Assembly (NCBI GenBank): GCA_903885375.1
Contig: CAISIK010000014.1
Coordinates: 62,001-126,000, forward strand
Direction of reading: 5' to 3'
Source: an uncultured Pseudomonadota bacterium
GTDB lineage: Bacteria > Myxococcota_A > UBA796 > SXON01
DNA length: 64,000 nt
This document shows, piece by piece, positions 35,628 to 44,149 of this stretch. The stretch's first letter is position 1; each line of letters starts with the position of its first letter. Position numbers and translations under genes: made by a program. Below the pieces are notes generated by a model. That model searched no databases. It had not been told where the DNA came from and worked only from the letters and a program-made list of their open reading frames with translations.

Positions 35628-36317
35628 TCAGCTCCAGCGGAGGCGCGGGACCTTCCACGCGGCCTCGATCGCGATGGCGCCGCTCATCTTCGACACGCCG
35701 CCCTCGCGCTCCGTGAAGACGATCGGCACCTCGAGGATGCGGAGCCCCAGCCGGGCCGCGCGCAGCGTGGTCTCGGCCTGGAAGACGTACCCGTTGGAGG
35801 CCACCGGCCCTTCGAGCACCGCCCGCAGGGCCTCGGCGCGCCAGGCCTTGAAGCCCCCGGTGAGGTCGCGCACCGCGAGCCCGAGCAGGGTGCGGGCGTA
35901 GGCGCTGCCGCCGCGCGAGAGCACCTGGCGGTACAGGGGCCAGTTCCGTACGCCGCCGCCCGGCACGTAGCGGCTCCCCAGCACGAGGTCGGCGTCGGCG
36001 GCGAGGAGCCGTGGCACGTCGTCGGGGTTGTGGGAGAGGTCGGCATCCATCTGCACGACGCGCTCGGCGCCCGAGGCGAGGGCGAGCCGGAAGCCCTCGC
36101 GGTAGGCCGAGGCGAGGCCGGCCTTGCCGCCGCGGGAGAGCAGCACCACCCGGGGGTTCTCCCGAGCGAGCTCCGCCACTCGGGCGCCCGTCCCGTCGGG
36201 CGAGGCGTCATCGACCACCACGAGCGACACCTGCGCATCGAGGGAGAGCAGCCGCCCCACGAGCGCGTCGATGTTCTCCCGCTCGTTGAACGTCGGCGTG
36301 ACGACCCAGGTGCGCAC
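35628..36317 (-). CDS. Polyprenol-phosphate mannosyltransferase-like GT2 (DPM1 type)
   Basis: 229 residues. VVTPTFNERENIDALV (5-20), VVVDDASPDGTG (33-44), the DAD motif in MDADLSHNPDD (about 90-100) and GSRYVPGGGVRNWP (about 115-128) are diagnostic for dolichol/polyprenol-phosphate mannose synthases. There is no C-terminal membrane domain, so it is the soluble type. It would provide lipid-linked mannose for GT-C enzymes such as the GT87 gene at 29103. The start is GTG 36317 with GGAGG four bases upstream. It follows the lpd gene by 12 bp. Confidence 0.9.
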   Translation of the reverse strand: MRTWVVTPTFNERENIDALVGRLLSLDAQVSLVVVDDASPDGTGARVAELARENPRVVLLSRGGKAGLASAYREGFRLALASGAERVVQMDADLSHNPDDVPRLLAADADLVLGSRYVPGGGVRNWPLYRQVLSRGGSAYARTLLGLAVRDLTGGFKAWRAEALRAVLEGPVASNGYVFQAETTLRAARLGLRILEVPIVFTEREGGVSKMSGAIAIEAAWKVPRLRWS

Positions 36318-36329
36318 GAAGCCTCCTCC

Positions 36330-37715
36330 CTACAGGTGCGCGCCCTTTCCGACGGCTTCGGCCACCGCCTCGAACATCGCCTCGCCCACCGTGGGGTGCG
36401 CGTGCACGGTGTGCAGGAAGGTTTCCGCGTTCACCTCGGCGCCGCGCGCCATCACGAAGTTGGCGAGCAGCTCGCTCACATCGTGCCCCACGAGGTGGGC
36501 GCCGAGAATCTCGCCGTGCTTCTGGCCCACGAGCACCTTTACGAAGCCCTCGCTCGCGCCAATGGCGCGGGCCTTGCCGTTGGCCGAGAGCGGGAACCGG
36601 CCCACGGTGAACGCGAGCCCGGCGGCCTTCGCGGCCGCCTCGGTGAGGCCGACGCTGGCGATCTGGGGCTGGCAGTAGGTGGCGGCCGGCATGTTGCCGT
36701 AGTCCACATCGGGGGTGTGCTCGCCCGCGAGGCGGGCCACGCACACGTGGGCCTCGGCGTACGCAGTGTGGGCGAGGGCCGGCGGGCCGCAGACATCGCC
36801 GATGGCGTAGATGCCGGGCACGTTGGTGCGGTAGCTCTTGTCCACCTTGATGTGGCCGCGCTCGGTGGCCACGCCCACGGCTTCGAGGCCGATGCCTTCG
36901 ATGTTCGGCGCCACGCCCACCGCGAGGAGCGCGTGCGAGCTGCGGAGCTCGCGCCCATCGGCGAGCTTCACCACGGCCTCCTCACCCTCCTTGCGAGCGG
37001 AGGTGCACTGCACCCCGAGGACCACGTTCACGCCTGCCTTCCTGAAGGACTTGAGCACCTCGGCGCTCACGTCGGCATCCTCGAGCGGGCAGAGGCGGTC
37101 GGCCCCCTCGACGAGGGTCACGGCGGTGCCGAAGCTGTGGAAGAAGTAGGCGAACTCGAGCCCGATCGCGCCGCTGCCGAGCACGGTGATGGAGGTGGGC
37201 TGCACCGGGGCGGCGATCGCCTCCCGGTAGGTGAGCACCCGCTCGCCATCGGCCTCCATGCCGGGGAAGAGGCGGGCCCGCGCGCCCGTGGCCACGAGGA
37301 TGTGGCGGGCGGTGAGGGTGGTCTCGCCGGTGGAGCTCTGGACCGCCACGGTGCCGTTGCCCGCGAGGCGGGCGGTGCCGGCCACCACCTCCACGCCATG
37401 CTTCTTGAAGAGGAAGCGCACGCCGCGCTCGCTCTGGTCGGCGATCTTGCGGCTCCGGCCGATCACGCGGGCCCAGTCATGGCGCGGGTTGTCGGCGGCG
37501 AGGCCGAACTGGCCGAGCTCCTCCTTCAGGAAGGTGTACTGCTCGGCGGCGCGCAGGAGCGCCTTGCTGGGGATGCATCCCCAGTTCAGGCACACGCCCC
37601 CGAGGCGCTCCTTCTCGACGCAGGCCACCTTGAGCTTGCGCTGGGCCGCGAGGATGGCGGCGAGGTAGCCGCCCGGTCCGCTGCCAATCACCACCACGTC
37701 GTAGGTCTCGCTCAT
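36330..37715 (-). CDS. lpdA: Dihydrolipoyl dehydrogenase
   Basis: E3 flavoprotein of 2-oxo-acid dehydrogenase complexes or glycine cleavage, 461 residues. FAD motif GSGPGGYLAAILAA, redox disulfide GGVCLNWGCIPSK (about 39-51), NAD motif LGSGAIGLEFAYFF, second FAD motif YAIGDVCGPPALAH, and the catalytic His-Glu dyad in HAHPTVGEAM near the C-terminus. ATG 37715 has GGAG at 5-base spacing. It is divergent from purB, with an 8-bp inverted repeat in the gap. The partner E1/E2 genes are not in the window. Confidence 0.95.
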   Translation of the reverse strand: MSETYDVVVIGSGPGGYLAAILAAQRKLKVACVEKERLGGVCLNWGCIPSKALLRAAEQYTFLKEELGQFGLAADNPRHDWARVIGRSRKIADQSERGVRFLFKKHGVEVVAGTARLAGNGTVAVQSSTGETTLTARHILVATGARARLFPGMEADGERVLTYREAIAAPVQPTSITVLGSGAIGLEFAYFFHSFGTAVTLVEGADRLCPLEDADVSAEVLKSFRKAGVNVVLGVQCTSARKEGEEAVVKLADGRELRSSHALLAVGVAPNIEGIGLEAVGVATERGHIKVDKSYRTNVPGIYAIGDVCGPPALAHTAYAEAHVCVARLAGEHTPDVDYGNMPAATYCQPQIASVGLTEAAAKAAGLAFTVGRFPLSANGKARAIGASEGFVKVLVGQKHGEILGAHLVGHDVSELLANFVMARGAEVNAETFLHTVHAHPTVGEAMFEAVAEAVGKGAHL

Positions 37716-37739
37716 CGGGGCTCCGTGAAGGGGCGCCAA

Positions 37740-37770
37740 GCTATCCCGTCGGTCGCCTCATTGGGATAGC
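37740..37770. promoter_or_regulatory. Inverted repeat in the lpdA-purB divergent gap
   Basis: GCTATCCC at 37740-37747 and GGGATAGC at 37763-37770, perfect 8-bp arms, 15-bp spacer, in the 79-bp gap between the two start codons. It could be an operator for both genes or a pair of outward -10 elements (TATCCC / GGGATA). Confidence 0.5.
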
Positions 37771-37794
37771 CCGGCCGCGCCGATCGGAGGCTTC

Positions 37795-39093
37795 ATGATT
37801 CCCCGCTACTCCACTCCCGAGATGGTCGCCGTGTGGACACCGGAGCGCCGCCTCCAGGTGATGCTGGAGGTCGAGCTGCTCGCCTGCGAGGCGATGGAAT
37901 CGCGCGGCGAGGTGCCCCCCGGCACCGCCGCCATCTGCCGCGAGCGCGCGCGCTTCGACATCGCGCGGGTCGATGAGATCGAGCGCACCGTGAAGCACGA
38001 CGTCATCGCCTTCCTCACCAACGTGAACGAGCACGTGGGCGAGCCCGGCCGGCACCTGCACAAGGGCATGACCTCGAGCGATGTGCTCGACACCGCCCTC
38101 GGCGTGCAGATGCGCGAGGCCGGCCTCCTCATCCGCGAGGAGCTCAACGGCGTGCTCGATGCGCTCCGTCGGCGCGCCGAGGAGCACGTGGACACCATCT
38201 GCGTGGGCCGCAGCCACGGCATCCACGCCGAGCCCGTCACCTTCGGGTGGAAGCTCGCCATCCTGTGGGACGAGCTGCGGCGCGGGCGCGAGCGCCTCGA
38301 TCACGCCATCGCCGACATCAGCGTGGGCAAGATCAGCGGCGCCGTCGGCACCTTCGCGCACGTCGACCCCGCTGTGGAGGCCTACGTCTGCGAGCGCCTC
38401 GGGCTCACGCCGGCGCCCGCCAGCAACCAGGTGGTCCAGCGCGACCGCCACGCTTTCTTCTTCACCGTGCTCGCGCTCATCGCCACCAGCGTGGAAAAGC
38501 TCGCGGTCGAGGTGCGCCACCTGCAGCGCACCGAGGTGATGGAGGCCGAGGAGCCCTTCACTGCCGGCCAGAAAGGCTCCAGCGCGATGCCCCACAAGCG
38601 CAACCCCATCCTGAGCGAGAACCTCACGGGTCTGGCCCGACTGGTCCGGGGCTATGCCCAGGCCGCCGTCGAGGACGTGCCGCTCTGGCACGAACGCGAC
38701 ATCAGCCACAGCTCCGTGGAGCGGGTGATCGGGCCCGACGCCACCGTGACCCTGCACTTCATGCTCCGCCGGCTGAAGGGCCTCGTGGCGGGCCTCGTGG
38801 TGTACCCGGAGAACATGAAGCGCAACCTGCAGCGCAGCGGCGGCATCTATTTCTCGCAGAAGGTGCTGCTCGCGCTGGTGGAGGCAGGGCTCAGCCGCGA
38901 GGATGCCTACGCGCGCGTGCAGGCCAATGCGATGGCGGTGTGGGCCGAAGGCGGCTGGTTGCCCGACCGGCTCGCGGCCGACCCGCAGGTGGGCGGCGTG
39001 CTCGGCGCCGCGCGCGTGGCCGAGCTCTGCGATCTCGCGTGGTACGTGCGCCATTCCCGAATGGTCCAGGCGCGCGTCTTTTCCGTGGCGTAG
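37795..39093 (+). CDS. purB: Adenylosuccinate lyase
   Basis: Two steps of purine synthesis (SAICAR and adenylosuccinate cleavage). 432 residues, the short bacterial form. MIPRYSTPEMVAVW N-terminus, HKGMTSSDVLDTA (about 83-95), catalytic His in GRSHGIHAEP (about 140), and the superfamily signature GSSAMPHKRNP (about 262-272) with the mobile-loop Ser. GGAGG lies 6 bases before ATG 37795. Confidence 0.96.
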   Translation: MIPRYSTPEMVAVWTPERRLQVMLEVELLACEAMESRGEVPPGTAAICRERARFDIARVDEIERTVKHDVIAFLTNVNEHVGEPGRHLHKGMTSSDVLDTALGVQMREAGLLIREELNGVLDALRRRAEEHVDTICVGRSHGIHAEPVTFGWKLAILWDELRRGRERLDHAIADISVGKISGAVGTFAHVDPAVEAYVCERLGLTPAPASNQVVQRDRHAFFFTVLALIATSVEKLAVEVRHLQRTEVMEAEEPFTAGQKGSSAMPHKRNPILSENLTGLARLVRGYAQAAVEDVPLWHERDISHSSVERVIGPDATVTLHFMLRRLKGLVAGLVVYPENMKRNLQRSGGIYFSQKVLLALVEAGLSREDAYARVQANAMAVWAEGGWLPDRLAADPQVGGVLGAARVAELCDLAWYVRHSRMVQARVFSVA

Positions 39094-39186
39094 CCTCGGC
39101 TACCCCCCGGCCGCCGTCGGCAGCAAATCGCACCACTTTTTTGCACGGCGCTCGGCGCGTGAGCCATTCGCGTCTATGATGCGGGT

Positions 39187-39915
39187 GTGCTGGCGCTCGT
39201 GCTCATGACGGGGTGTCTCCACCAGGTCCACTGGGTGGAGGAGCATGCTCCGCGATACCCCGCGCCGGTCACGCGCGTGGCGGTGATCGCAATGGAGCCG
39301 GCGTGCTCGCCCCTCGCCGATGCGCTCACGCGCGCGCTGGGCTCGCGGCCGGGGGTGGATGTGGCGCCCGATGCGCCCCATCGGGTGTACGTGCAGCGCT
39401 GCGATGATCTGCTCACCACCACGCTCAACGTGGAGGGCAACTACCCCGGGTTGAACTACGGCAGCGCGGTGTACTTCGAGCGGCGCCAGTACCAGCTCCA
39501 CGCCTGGGGCAAGGGCGCCATCGAGGTGCAGGCGCCGGGGGTGGAGCCGATGCGGTTCGAAACCACGGCCGAGGCCGATTCGCGCACGGGCTGGTCCACC
39601 ACGGGCGATATCGAGGCGCCCGCCGCGCCGGCCCTCCGCGTGGAGCTGATGCGCTCGCTCGCCAACGATCTGGCCGACAATCTCGCGCCGCTGCCGGAAA
39701 CCTATCGGCGCGACATCTACCCCGACCCCGAGCCGGGAACGGCGCGCCAGCTCCACAACGATGCGGTGGCCGCCGAGCGGACGGGGCGGCTCGACGAGGC
39801 GGTGCGGCTGGCCCGGAAGGCCTATGCGGCCGACCCCAACCCGGCTGCGATGGACTACATCGAGGCGCTCCAGCGCCACGCGGAGCGCGTGGGCTACGCC
39901 CTCAAGTCTCCCTGA
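39187..39915 (+). CDS. Hypothetical lipoprotein with TPR-like tail
   Basis: 242 residues. GTG 39187 gives the short signal MLALVLMTGC (Cys10). A mature domain (VTRVAVIAMEPACSPLADALTRAL ...) resembles small outer-membrane lipoproteins that bind peptidoglycan or sugars, but I cannot name it. The C-terminal 60 residues (HNDAVAAERTGRLDEAVRLARKAYAADPNPAAMDYIEAL) are one or two TPR-like helix pairs. A TATGAT box lies 8-13 bases upstream. The 3' end overlaps pfkA on the other strand by 14 bp. Confidence 0.7.
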   Translation: MLALVLMTGCLHQVHWVEEHAPRYPAPVTRVAVIAMEPACSPLADALTRALGSRPGVDVAPDAPHRVYVQRCDDLLTTTLNVEGNYPGLNYGSAVYFERRQYQLHAWGKGAIEVQAPGVEPMRFETTAEADSRTGWSTTGDIEAPAAPALRVELMRSLANDLADNLAPLPETYRRDIYPDPEPGTARQLHNDAVAAERTGRLDEAVRLARKAYAADPNPAAMDYIEALQRHAERVGYALKSP

Positions 39916-40960
39916 GCATCGGGTCGCCGCCCAGCTCCACGCCCACCGCGCGGGCCGTGGCCACCAGATCCCCGCGGAGGTCGACGATGCGGTTCTGGCG
40001 AACGGCCTCCGCGAGCGGCACGCCCACGATGCGCCCATCGCGAAGCGCCACCATCTGGCCCCAGCGGTCGGCCTGGACGAGGTCGACGGCGGCCACGCCG
40101 AAGCGGGTGGCGAGCACCCGGTCGAAGGCGTTGGGGGAGCCGCCCCGCTGCAGGTGGCCCAGGACGGTGAGGCGGATGTCGAGCTCGGGCTCGGCCTTGC
40201 GCAGGGCATCCACCACGAGCTGACCGGCCTGGCCGCGGGGCTCCGGGCCGCCGAGCGGCCGGGCCGACTCGGCCACCACCACGAGCGAGAAGGGGCGGCC
40301 GAGCTGCCGGCGTTGCTCGAGCTTGGCGCGCAGGCGGTCGATCTCCCACGGGAGCTCGGGCAGGAGGATGATGTCGGCCCCGCCGGCGATGCCGCCGTGC
40401 AGCGCGATGAAGCCGGCATCGCGCCCCATGACCTCCACCACGATGCAGCGGTCGTGGCTCTCGGCGGTGGTGTGCAGGCGGTCGAGGGCATCCGACACGC
40501 AGTCGACCGCGCTCAGGAAACCGAAGGTCTGGTCGGTGGCGCCGAGGTCGTTGTCGATGGTCTTGGGCACGCCGATGACGTTCACGCCGTGCTCGCGCAT
40601 GAGCCGCTCGGCGATGCGCATGGTGCCATCGCCGCCAATCACCACCAGGCCTTCGATGCCGAGGCGGTCGAGCTCCGAGCGCACCTCCGCCGCGTGGTCG
40701 CGCCCATCCTTCCAGGCGAAAGGATCACCCCGGTTGGTGGTGCCAAGGATGGTGCCGCCCCGCTGGAGGAGGCCGCCGCAGGAGCGCGGAACGAGGCGCT
40801 TCAGGCGCATCGGGCGGGCGATGAGCCCATCGAACGCATCCTCGATGCCGGTGAGTAGCCAGCGGTTCTGGCCCACGCCGCACTTCACCACCGCCCGGAT
40901 GACCGCGTTGAGCCCCGGCGCATCACCCCCGCCGGTGAGGATTCCCACGTGTCGCGACAT
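39902..40960 (-). CDS. pfkA: 6-phosphofructokinase
   Basis: 352 residues. GILTGGGDAPGLNAVIRA (5-22), VVIGGDGTMRIAE (about 110-122), PKTIDNDLGATDQTFGF (about 132-148), MGRDAGFIAL and LGHLQRGGSPNAFDR. The position equivalent to E. coli Gly104 is Gly (GGDGT), which favours ATP as donor, but the position equivalent to Gly124 is Lys (PKTIDND), as in PPi-using enzymes. Phosphoryl donor is therefore not certain. Start ATG 40960 preceded by AGGTG. Cytoplasmic glycolysis. Divergent from the GH1-like gene with only 32 bp between. Confidence 0.92.
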   Translation of the reverse strand: MSRHVGILTGGGDAPGLNAVIRAVVKCGVGQNRWLLTGIEDAFDGLIARPMRLKRLVPRSCGGLLQRGGTILGTTNRGDPFAWKDGRDHAAEVRSELDRLGIEGLVVIGGDGTMRIAERLMREHGVNVIGVPKTIDNDLGATDQTFGFLSAVDCVSDALDRLHTTAESHDRCIVVEVMGRDAGFIALHGGIAGGADIILLPELPWEIDRLRAKLEQRRQLGRPFSLVVVAESARPLGGPEPRGQAGQLVVDALRKAEPELDIRLTVLGHLQRGGSPNAFDRVLATRFGVAAVDLVQADRWGQMVALRDGRIVGVPLAEAVRQNRIVDLRGDLVATARAVGVELGGDPMLRET

Positions 40961-40992
40961 GCTGCACCTCGCCGCGCCGGGTAACTGCCCCA

Positions 40993-41760
40993 ATGGCCGG
41001 CCCGCACCCCGAGCTCCGGATTGTCACTGTCAGTTGGGCTCGTGTCGAGCCCGCGCGCGGCGCGTACCAGGAAGGTGAAGTCGACGCGCTCCAGCGCGAG
41101 GTGCGCGCCATCCGGGCCGCCGGCCAGGAGCCGCTCGTGGTCCTGCATGCCGGCGCCCTGCCCGACTGGGTCATCGCGCGGCAAGGCTGGCTCGACCCCG
41201 ACATCGGCGCCGACTGGGGGTGTTTCGTGGACCGTGTGGCGCAGCGGCTCGCCGCCCACGTGCGGCTCTGGGCGCCCTGTCGGGGGCCGCTGGAGGAGGC
41301 CGGCTGGTACGACGACCAGGCGCGCGTGGCGTTGCGGGCGCTCCTCGATGCGCACGCCGCGGCCTACCTCCACCTCAAGCGCACGCAGGGCTTCGGGGGG
41401 CGCCCGCCGGAGGTGGGCACGCTCGCCACGTGGGCCACCTGGTCGGGCGCGGGCCTCCGCGGGCGCACGGAGGCCGAGCTGCGGCGGCGCCTCGGCCCCG
41501 ACGCGTGGGTGGCGGTGCTCGCCACGGGCCGGCTGGTGCCGCCGTTCTCGCTGGTCGGCGAGCTGCCCAACGGCACGCCCGCGCTCGATTGGGTGGGCGT
41601 GGAGTGGGCGGGCGCCGTCGAGCTGCCGAGCGGGCGCACCATCGGGGCCGACCCGGAGGGGAGGGCCGCTTGTGTCGCGCGCCTCGCTGCGTTGGGGAAG
41701 CCCCTCTTCGTGCCCGGTGCGGGCGTCCCGGCGGGCGTTCGGGTGCTCGGGGTTTCCTGA
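40993..41760 (+). CDS. Truncated GH1-like TIM-barrel protein lacking catalytic glutamates
   Basis: 255 residues. VSWARVEPARGAYQEGEVDALQ, VVLHAGALPDWVIARQGW and FVDRVAQRLAAHVRLW closely follow family 1 glycoside hydrolases (SWSRIEP ... LHHF.LP.W ... YVERVA). But the NEP acid/base motif is replaced (LWAPCRGPL) and the ENG nucleophile motif reads PGAGVP. The length is about half of a normal GH1 enzyme (around 450). It is open, in good codon usage and without frameshift, so it is probably a maintained non-catalytic relative rather than a recent wreck. Substrate or partner unknown. Confidence 0.7.
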   Translation: MAGPHPELRIVTVSWARVEPARGAYQEGEVDALQREVRAIRAAGQEPLVVLHAGALPDWVIARQGWLDPDIGADWGCFVDRVAQRLAAHVRLWAPCRGPLEEAGWYDDQARVALRALLDAHAAAYLHLKRTQGFGGRPPEVGTLATWATWSGAGLRGRTEAELRRRLGPDAWVAVLATGRLVPPFSLVGELPNGTPALDWVGVEWAGAVELPSGRTIGADPEGRAACVARLAALGKPLFVPGAGVPAGVRVLGVS

Positions 41761-41763
41761 GCG

Positions 41764-44112
41764 CTACGGCGGCGCCGCCGCGGCGGCCGCCTCTTCCTGC
41801 TCACGCTGGAGGCGCTTCCACACGGACTCGTGCTTCGCCTTCGGCGTGCCGTCGGGGTTGAGCGCCGCGGCGGGGTCGGGCGGCTCGTGGTGGATGGGGC
41901 ACGACTCGCGGGGAGCGGTGCCCTCCTCGAAGGGGGCGCCGATGCCGGGGCACGTGCCGTTCATGTTCTTCCCGCTCACCTTGCAGATCCAGCGGCGGGT
42001 GAGCGGCGGGTCGTCGGGCCAGGTGGGGTACACTGGCATGCCGGTTTCCGGGTTCTTCTCCACGACGTCGACCCGGGTGGCGCGGTTCATCCACCAGCCC
42101 CAGAGCGGCGCCGCGAGATCGCTCGCCGCGAGGCCCAGCGGGGAGGGGACGTCGTACCCGATCCACACCGCCATCGCGAGCTTCGGGGTGGCGCCCACGA
42201 ACCAGAGGTCCTTCTCGCTGTCGGTGGTGCCGGTCTTGCCGAGCGCCGGCCCCTGGTAGCCGCCTTCGCCGCCCGCGCCACGGCTGGCGCCGCCGGTGCC
42301 GGTGTCGATGACCGAGCGCATGAGCTCGCGGGTGAGCGCGGCGGCCACGGGCTGGATGACCACCTCGCCCGCCACGGGGGCGGACACCCGCTCCACGCCG
42401 GCCGCATCCACCGCCCGCACGATCGGCGAGGCGGTGAGCTTGTGGCCGCCGTTGCTCACCACGCCGGCGAACTGGGCCATGGCGAGGGGGGTGACCTCGC
42501 CCTGGCCGAGGCAGAGCCCCATCTCGACCGGGAACGCGGTGGTGTCGAAACCGAGCCGCGTGGCGAAGGCCACGAGCGCCGCGGGGCCGCCCGCATCCTC
42601 CAGGAGCGAGGCGGTGGCGATGTTCTGCGACCAGGTGAGCGCCTGGGCGAGGGCGGCGGTGGTGGTGTATTCGCCGCCCACGTTGCGGGGCCGCCACTTG
42701 CCCTGGGGCGTGAGGAAGTCCCGAGGCGAGTTGGGCTCGGCCGTGGCTGCCGTGAAGCGCGGCTTGCCCTCGGCATCGCGCAGCTCGAAGGCCATGGCGT
42801 AGGTGAGGGGCTTGAAGGAGGAGCCGGGCTGACGCCGGGCCTGCGTGGCCCGGTTGAAGGAGATGGCCGTGACATCGCTGCCGCCGTACACCGCGCGGAT
42901 GAGGCCGGTCTGCACGTCGAGCAGCACGCCGGCGGCCTGAAGGGAGGCATCCGGCCGCCGACGCGGGATGAGGCGCTCGAAGTAGTCCAGCTTGGCGGGG
43001 AACATCGACTCCGCCTCTTCCTGGGCCACCACGTCGAGGCCGACCTCCACCACGAGCCCCGCGCCGTAGAGCGTGGTGGGCGACACGTTGGTTTCGAGCC
43101 AGGCGCGCGTGGCCGAAAGGTAGGCCGGATACCGCTCCACCAGCTCGGGCGGCGCCGGCGCCGTCACGATCGGCTCGGCGCGCGCCGCCGTGGTGTCCAC
43201 CCCGAAGAGCTCGGTCATGGCGGAGAGCACGCGGTCGCGCCGCTCGCGGGCCCGGTCGGGGAAACGATCAGGGGCGAAGCGGCCCGGCGCCGGGAGGATG
43301 CCCGCGAGCGTGGCGGCTTCGGCGAGCGAGAGGGTGCGGGCGCCATGCCCGAAGTAGTGCCAAGACGCGGCCTCGAAGCCGCACACGGAAAGGGTGCCCC
43401 GCTGCCCGAGGTAGGGGGCATCGAGGTACATCTGGAGCACGCCCTCCTTGCCGAGGTGGCGGTCGATGGCCCAGGCCATCACCATCTCCTGGAGCTTGCG
43501 CGACACCGTCTTCTCGCGGCGCTGGTTCAGGTTGCGCACGACCTGCATCGTGAGCGTGCTGCCGCCCTGCGCGTACCCCCCCTCCTGGGCGTTCGCGAGC
43601 ACGGCGCGGGCCATGGAGCGGAGGTTCACGCCGTGGTGCGTCCAGTACTCGCGATCCTCGGCGGCTACGATGGCCTGAAGGAGCAGCTCGGGCGCCTCGG
43701 CGAGCGGCAGGTGCCAACGCAGCTCCGCATCCGGGCCGATGAGCACGCCGAGCTCGATGGGTTCGAGCGCATCGCCCCCGCGGGGCACCACCTTCTGGCC
43801 CTTGGCGCAGAACTCACCGGGGCCGGGCTCGGGGCAGTTCTCTACGTAGCCCCGCGCCCGGGCCTCCGCGAGCAGCCGCTTCGGCGCCACCGTGAGCGGG
43901 GTGGGCAGGGTGCGGACCCGCGCGGGGAAGCTCCAGCCGGGGTGGGCCACCTCGTAGCGGGCATGCGCATCGGCCAGCGCTTCGCCTTCGGCCGCCCAGC
44001 CGCTGGCCACGATCCAGACGGGCACCGACGCCACGCCCAACACCACGACGAGGAACGCGACGCCCCAGCCGGCAGCGCGAAGAAGTCGACGGGGCCAGCC
44101 CTTGGATGCCAT
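41764..44112 (-). CDS. Class A penicillin-binding protein (PBP1-type)
   Basis: Bifunctional peptidoglycan glycosyltransferase/transpeptidase, 782 residues. One N-terminal membrane helix (about 14-36), a 75-residue insertion, then the GT51 domain with EDREYWTHHGVN (about 146-157) and GGSTLTMQVVRNL (about 177-189). The transpeptidase domain has SxxK in GSSFKPLTY (about 430), SxN in WSQNIATA (about 494) and KTG in GKTGTTDSE (about 615). The C-terminus holds four Cys (ICKV, GTCPG, ESCPIHH), possibly a metal or disulfide site, and a charged tail. ATG 44112 chosen; an upstream ATG at 44151 overlaps the divergent gene's start. Confidence 0.93.
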   Translation of the reverse strand: MASKGWPRRLLRAAGWGVAFLVVVLGVASVPVWIVASGWAAEGEALADAHARYEVAHPGWSFPARVRTLPTPLTVAPKRLLAEARARGYVENCPEPGPGEFCAKGQKVVPRGGDALEPIELGVLIGPDAELRWHLPLAEAPELLLQAIVAAEDREYWTHHGVNLRSMARAVLANAQEGGYAQGGSTLTMQVVRNLNQRREKTVSRKLQEMVMAWAIDRHLGKEGVLQMYLDAPYLGQRGTLSVCGFEAASWHYFGHGARTLSLAEAATLAGILPAPGRFAPDRFPDRARERRDRVLSAMTELFGVDTTAARAEPIVTAPAPPELVERYPAYLSATRAWLETNVSPTTLYGAGLVVEVGLDVVAQEEAESMFPAKLDYFERLIPRRRPDASLQAAGVLLDVQTGLIRAVYGGSDVTAISFNRATQARRQPGSSFKPLTYAMAFELRDAEGKPRFTAATAEPNSPRDFLTPQGKWRPRNVGGEYTTTAALAQALTWSQNIATASLLEDAGGPAALVAFATRLGFDTTAFPVEMGLCLGQGEVTPLAMAQFAGVVSNGGHKLTASPIVRAVDAAGVERVSAPVAGEVVIQPVAAALTRELMRSVIDTGTGGASRGAGGEGGYQGPALGKTGTTDSEKDLWFVGATPKLAMAVWIGYDVPSPLGLAASDLAAPLWGWWMNRATRVDVVEKNPETGMPVYPTWPDDPPLTRRWICKVSGKNMNGTCPGIGAPFEEGTAPRESCPIHHEPPDPAAALNPDGTPKAKHESVWKRLQREQEEAAAAAAPP

Positions 44113-44149
44113 CAGCGCCGCGCCTAACGCCCGGGATACATCCTCGCCC

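Noticed and set aside
39118..39160. GCACC...TTTTTTGCA region before the 39187 gene considered as a sigma-54 promoter or intrinsic terminator
   Set aside because: The spacing between GC elements is 13, the GG is missing, and no stable stem precedes the T run.
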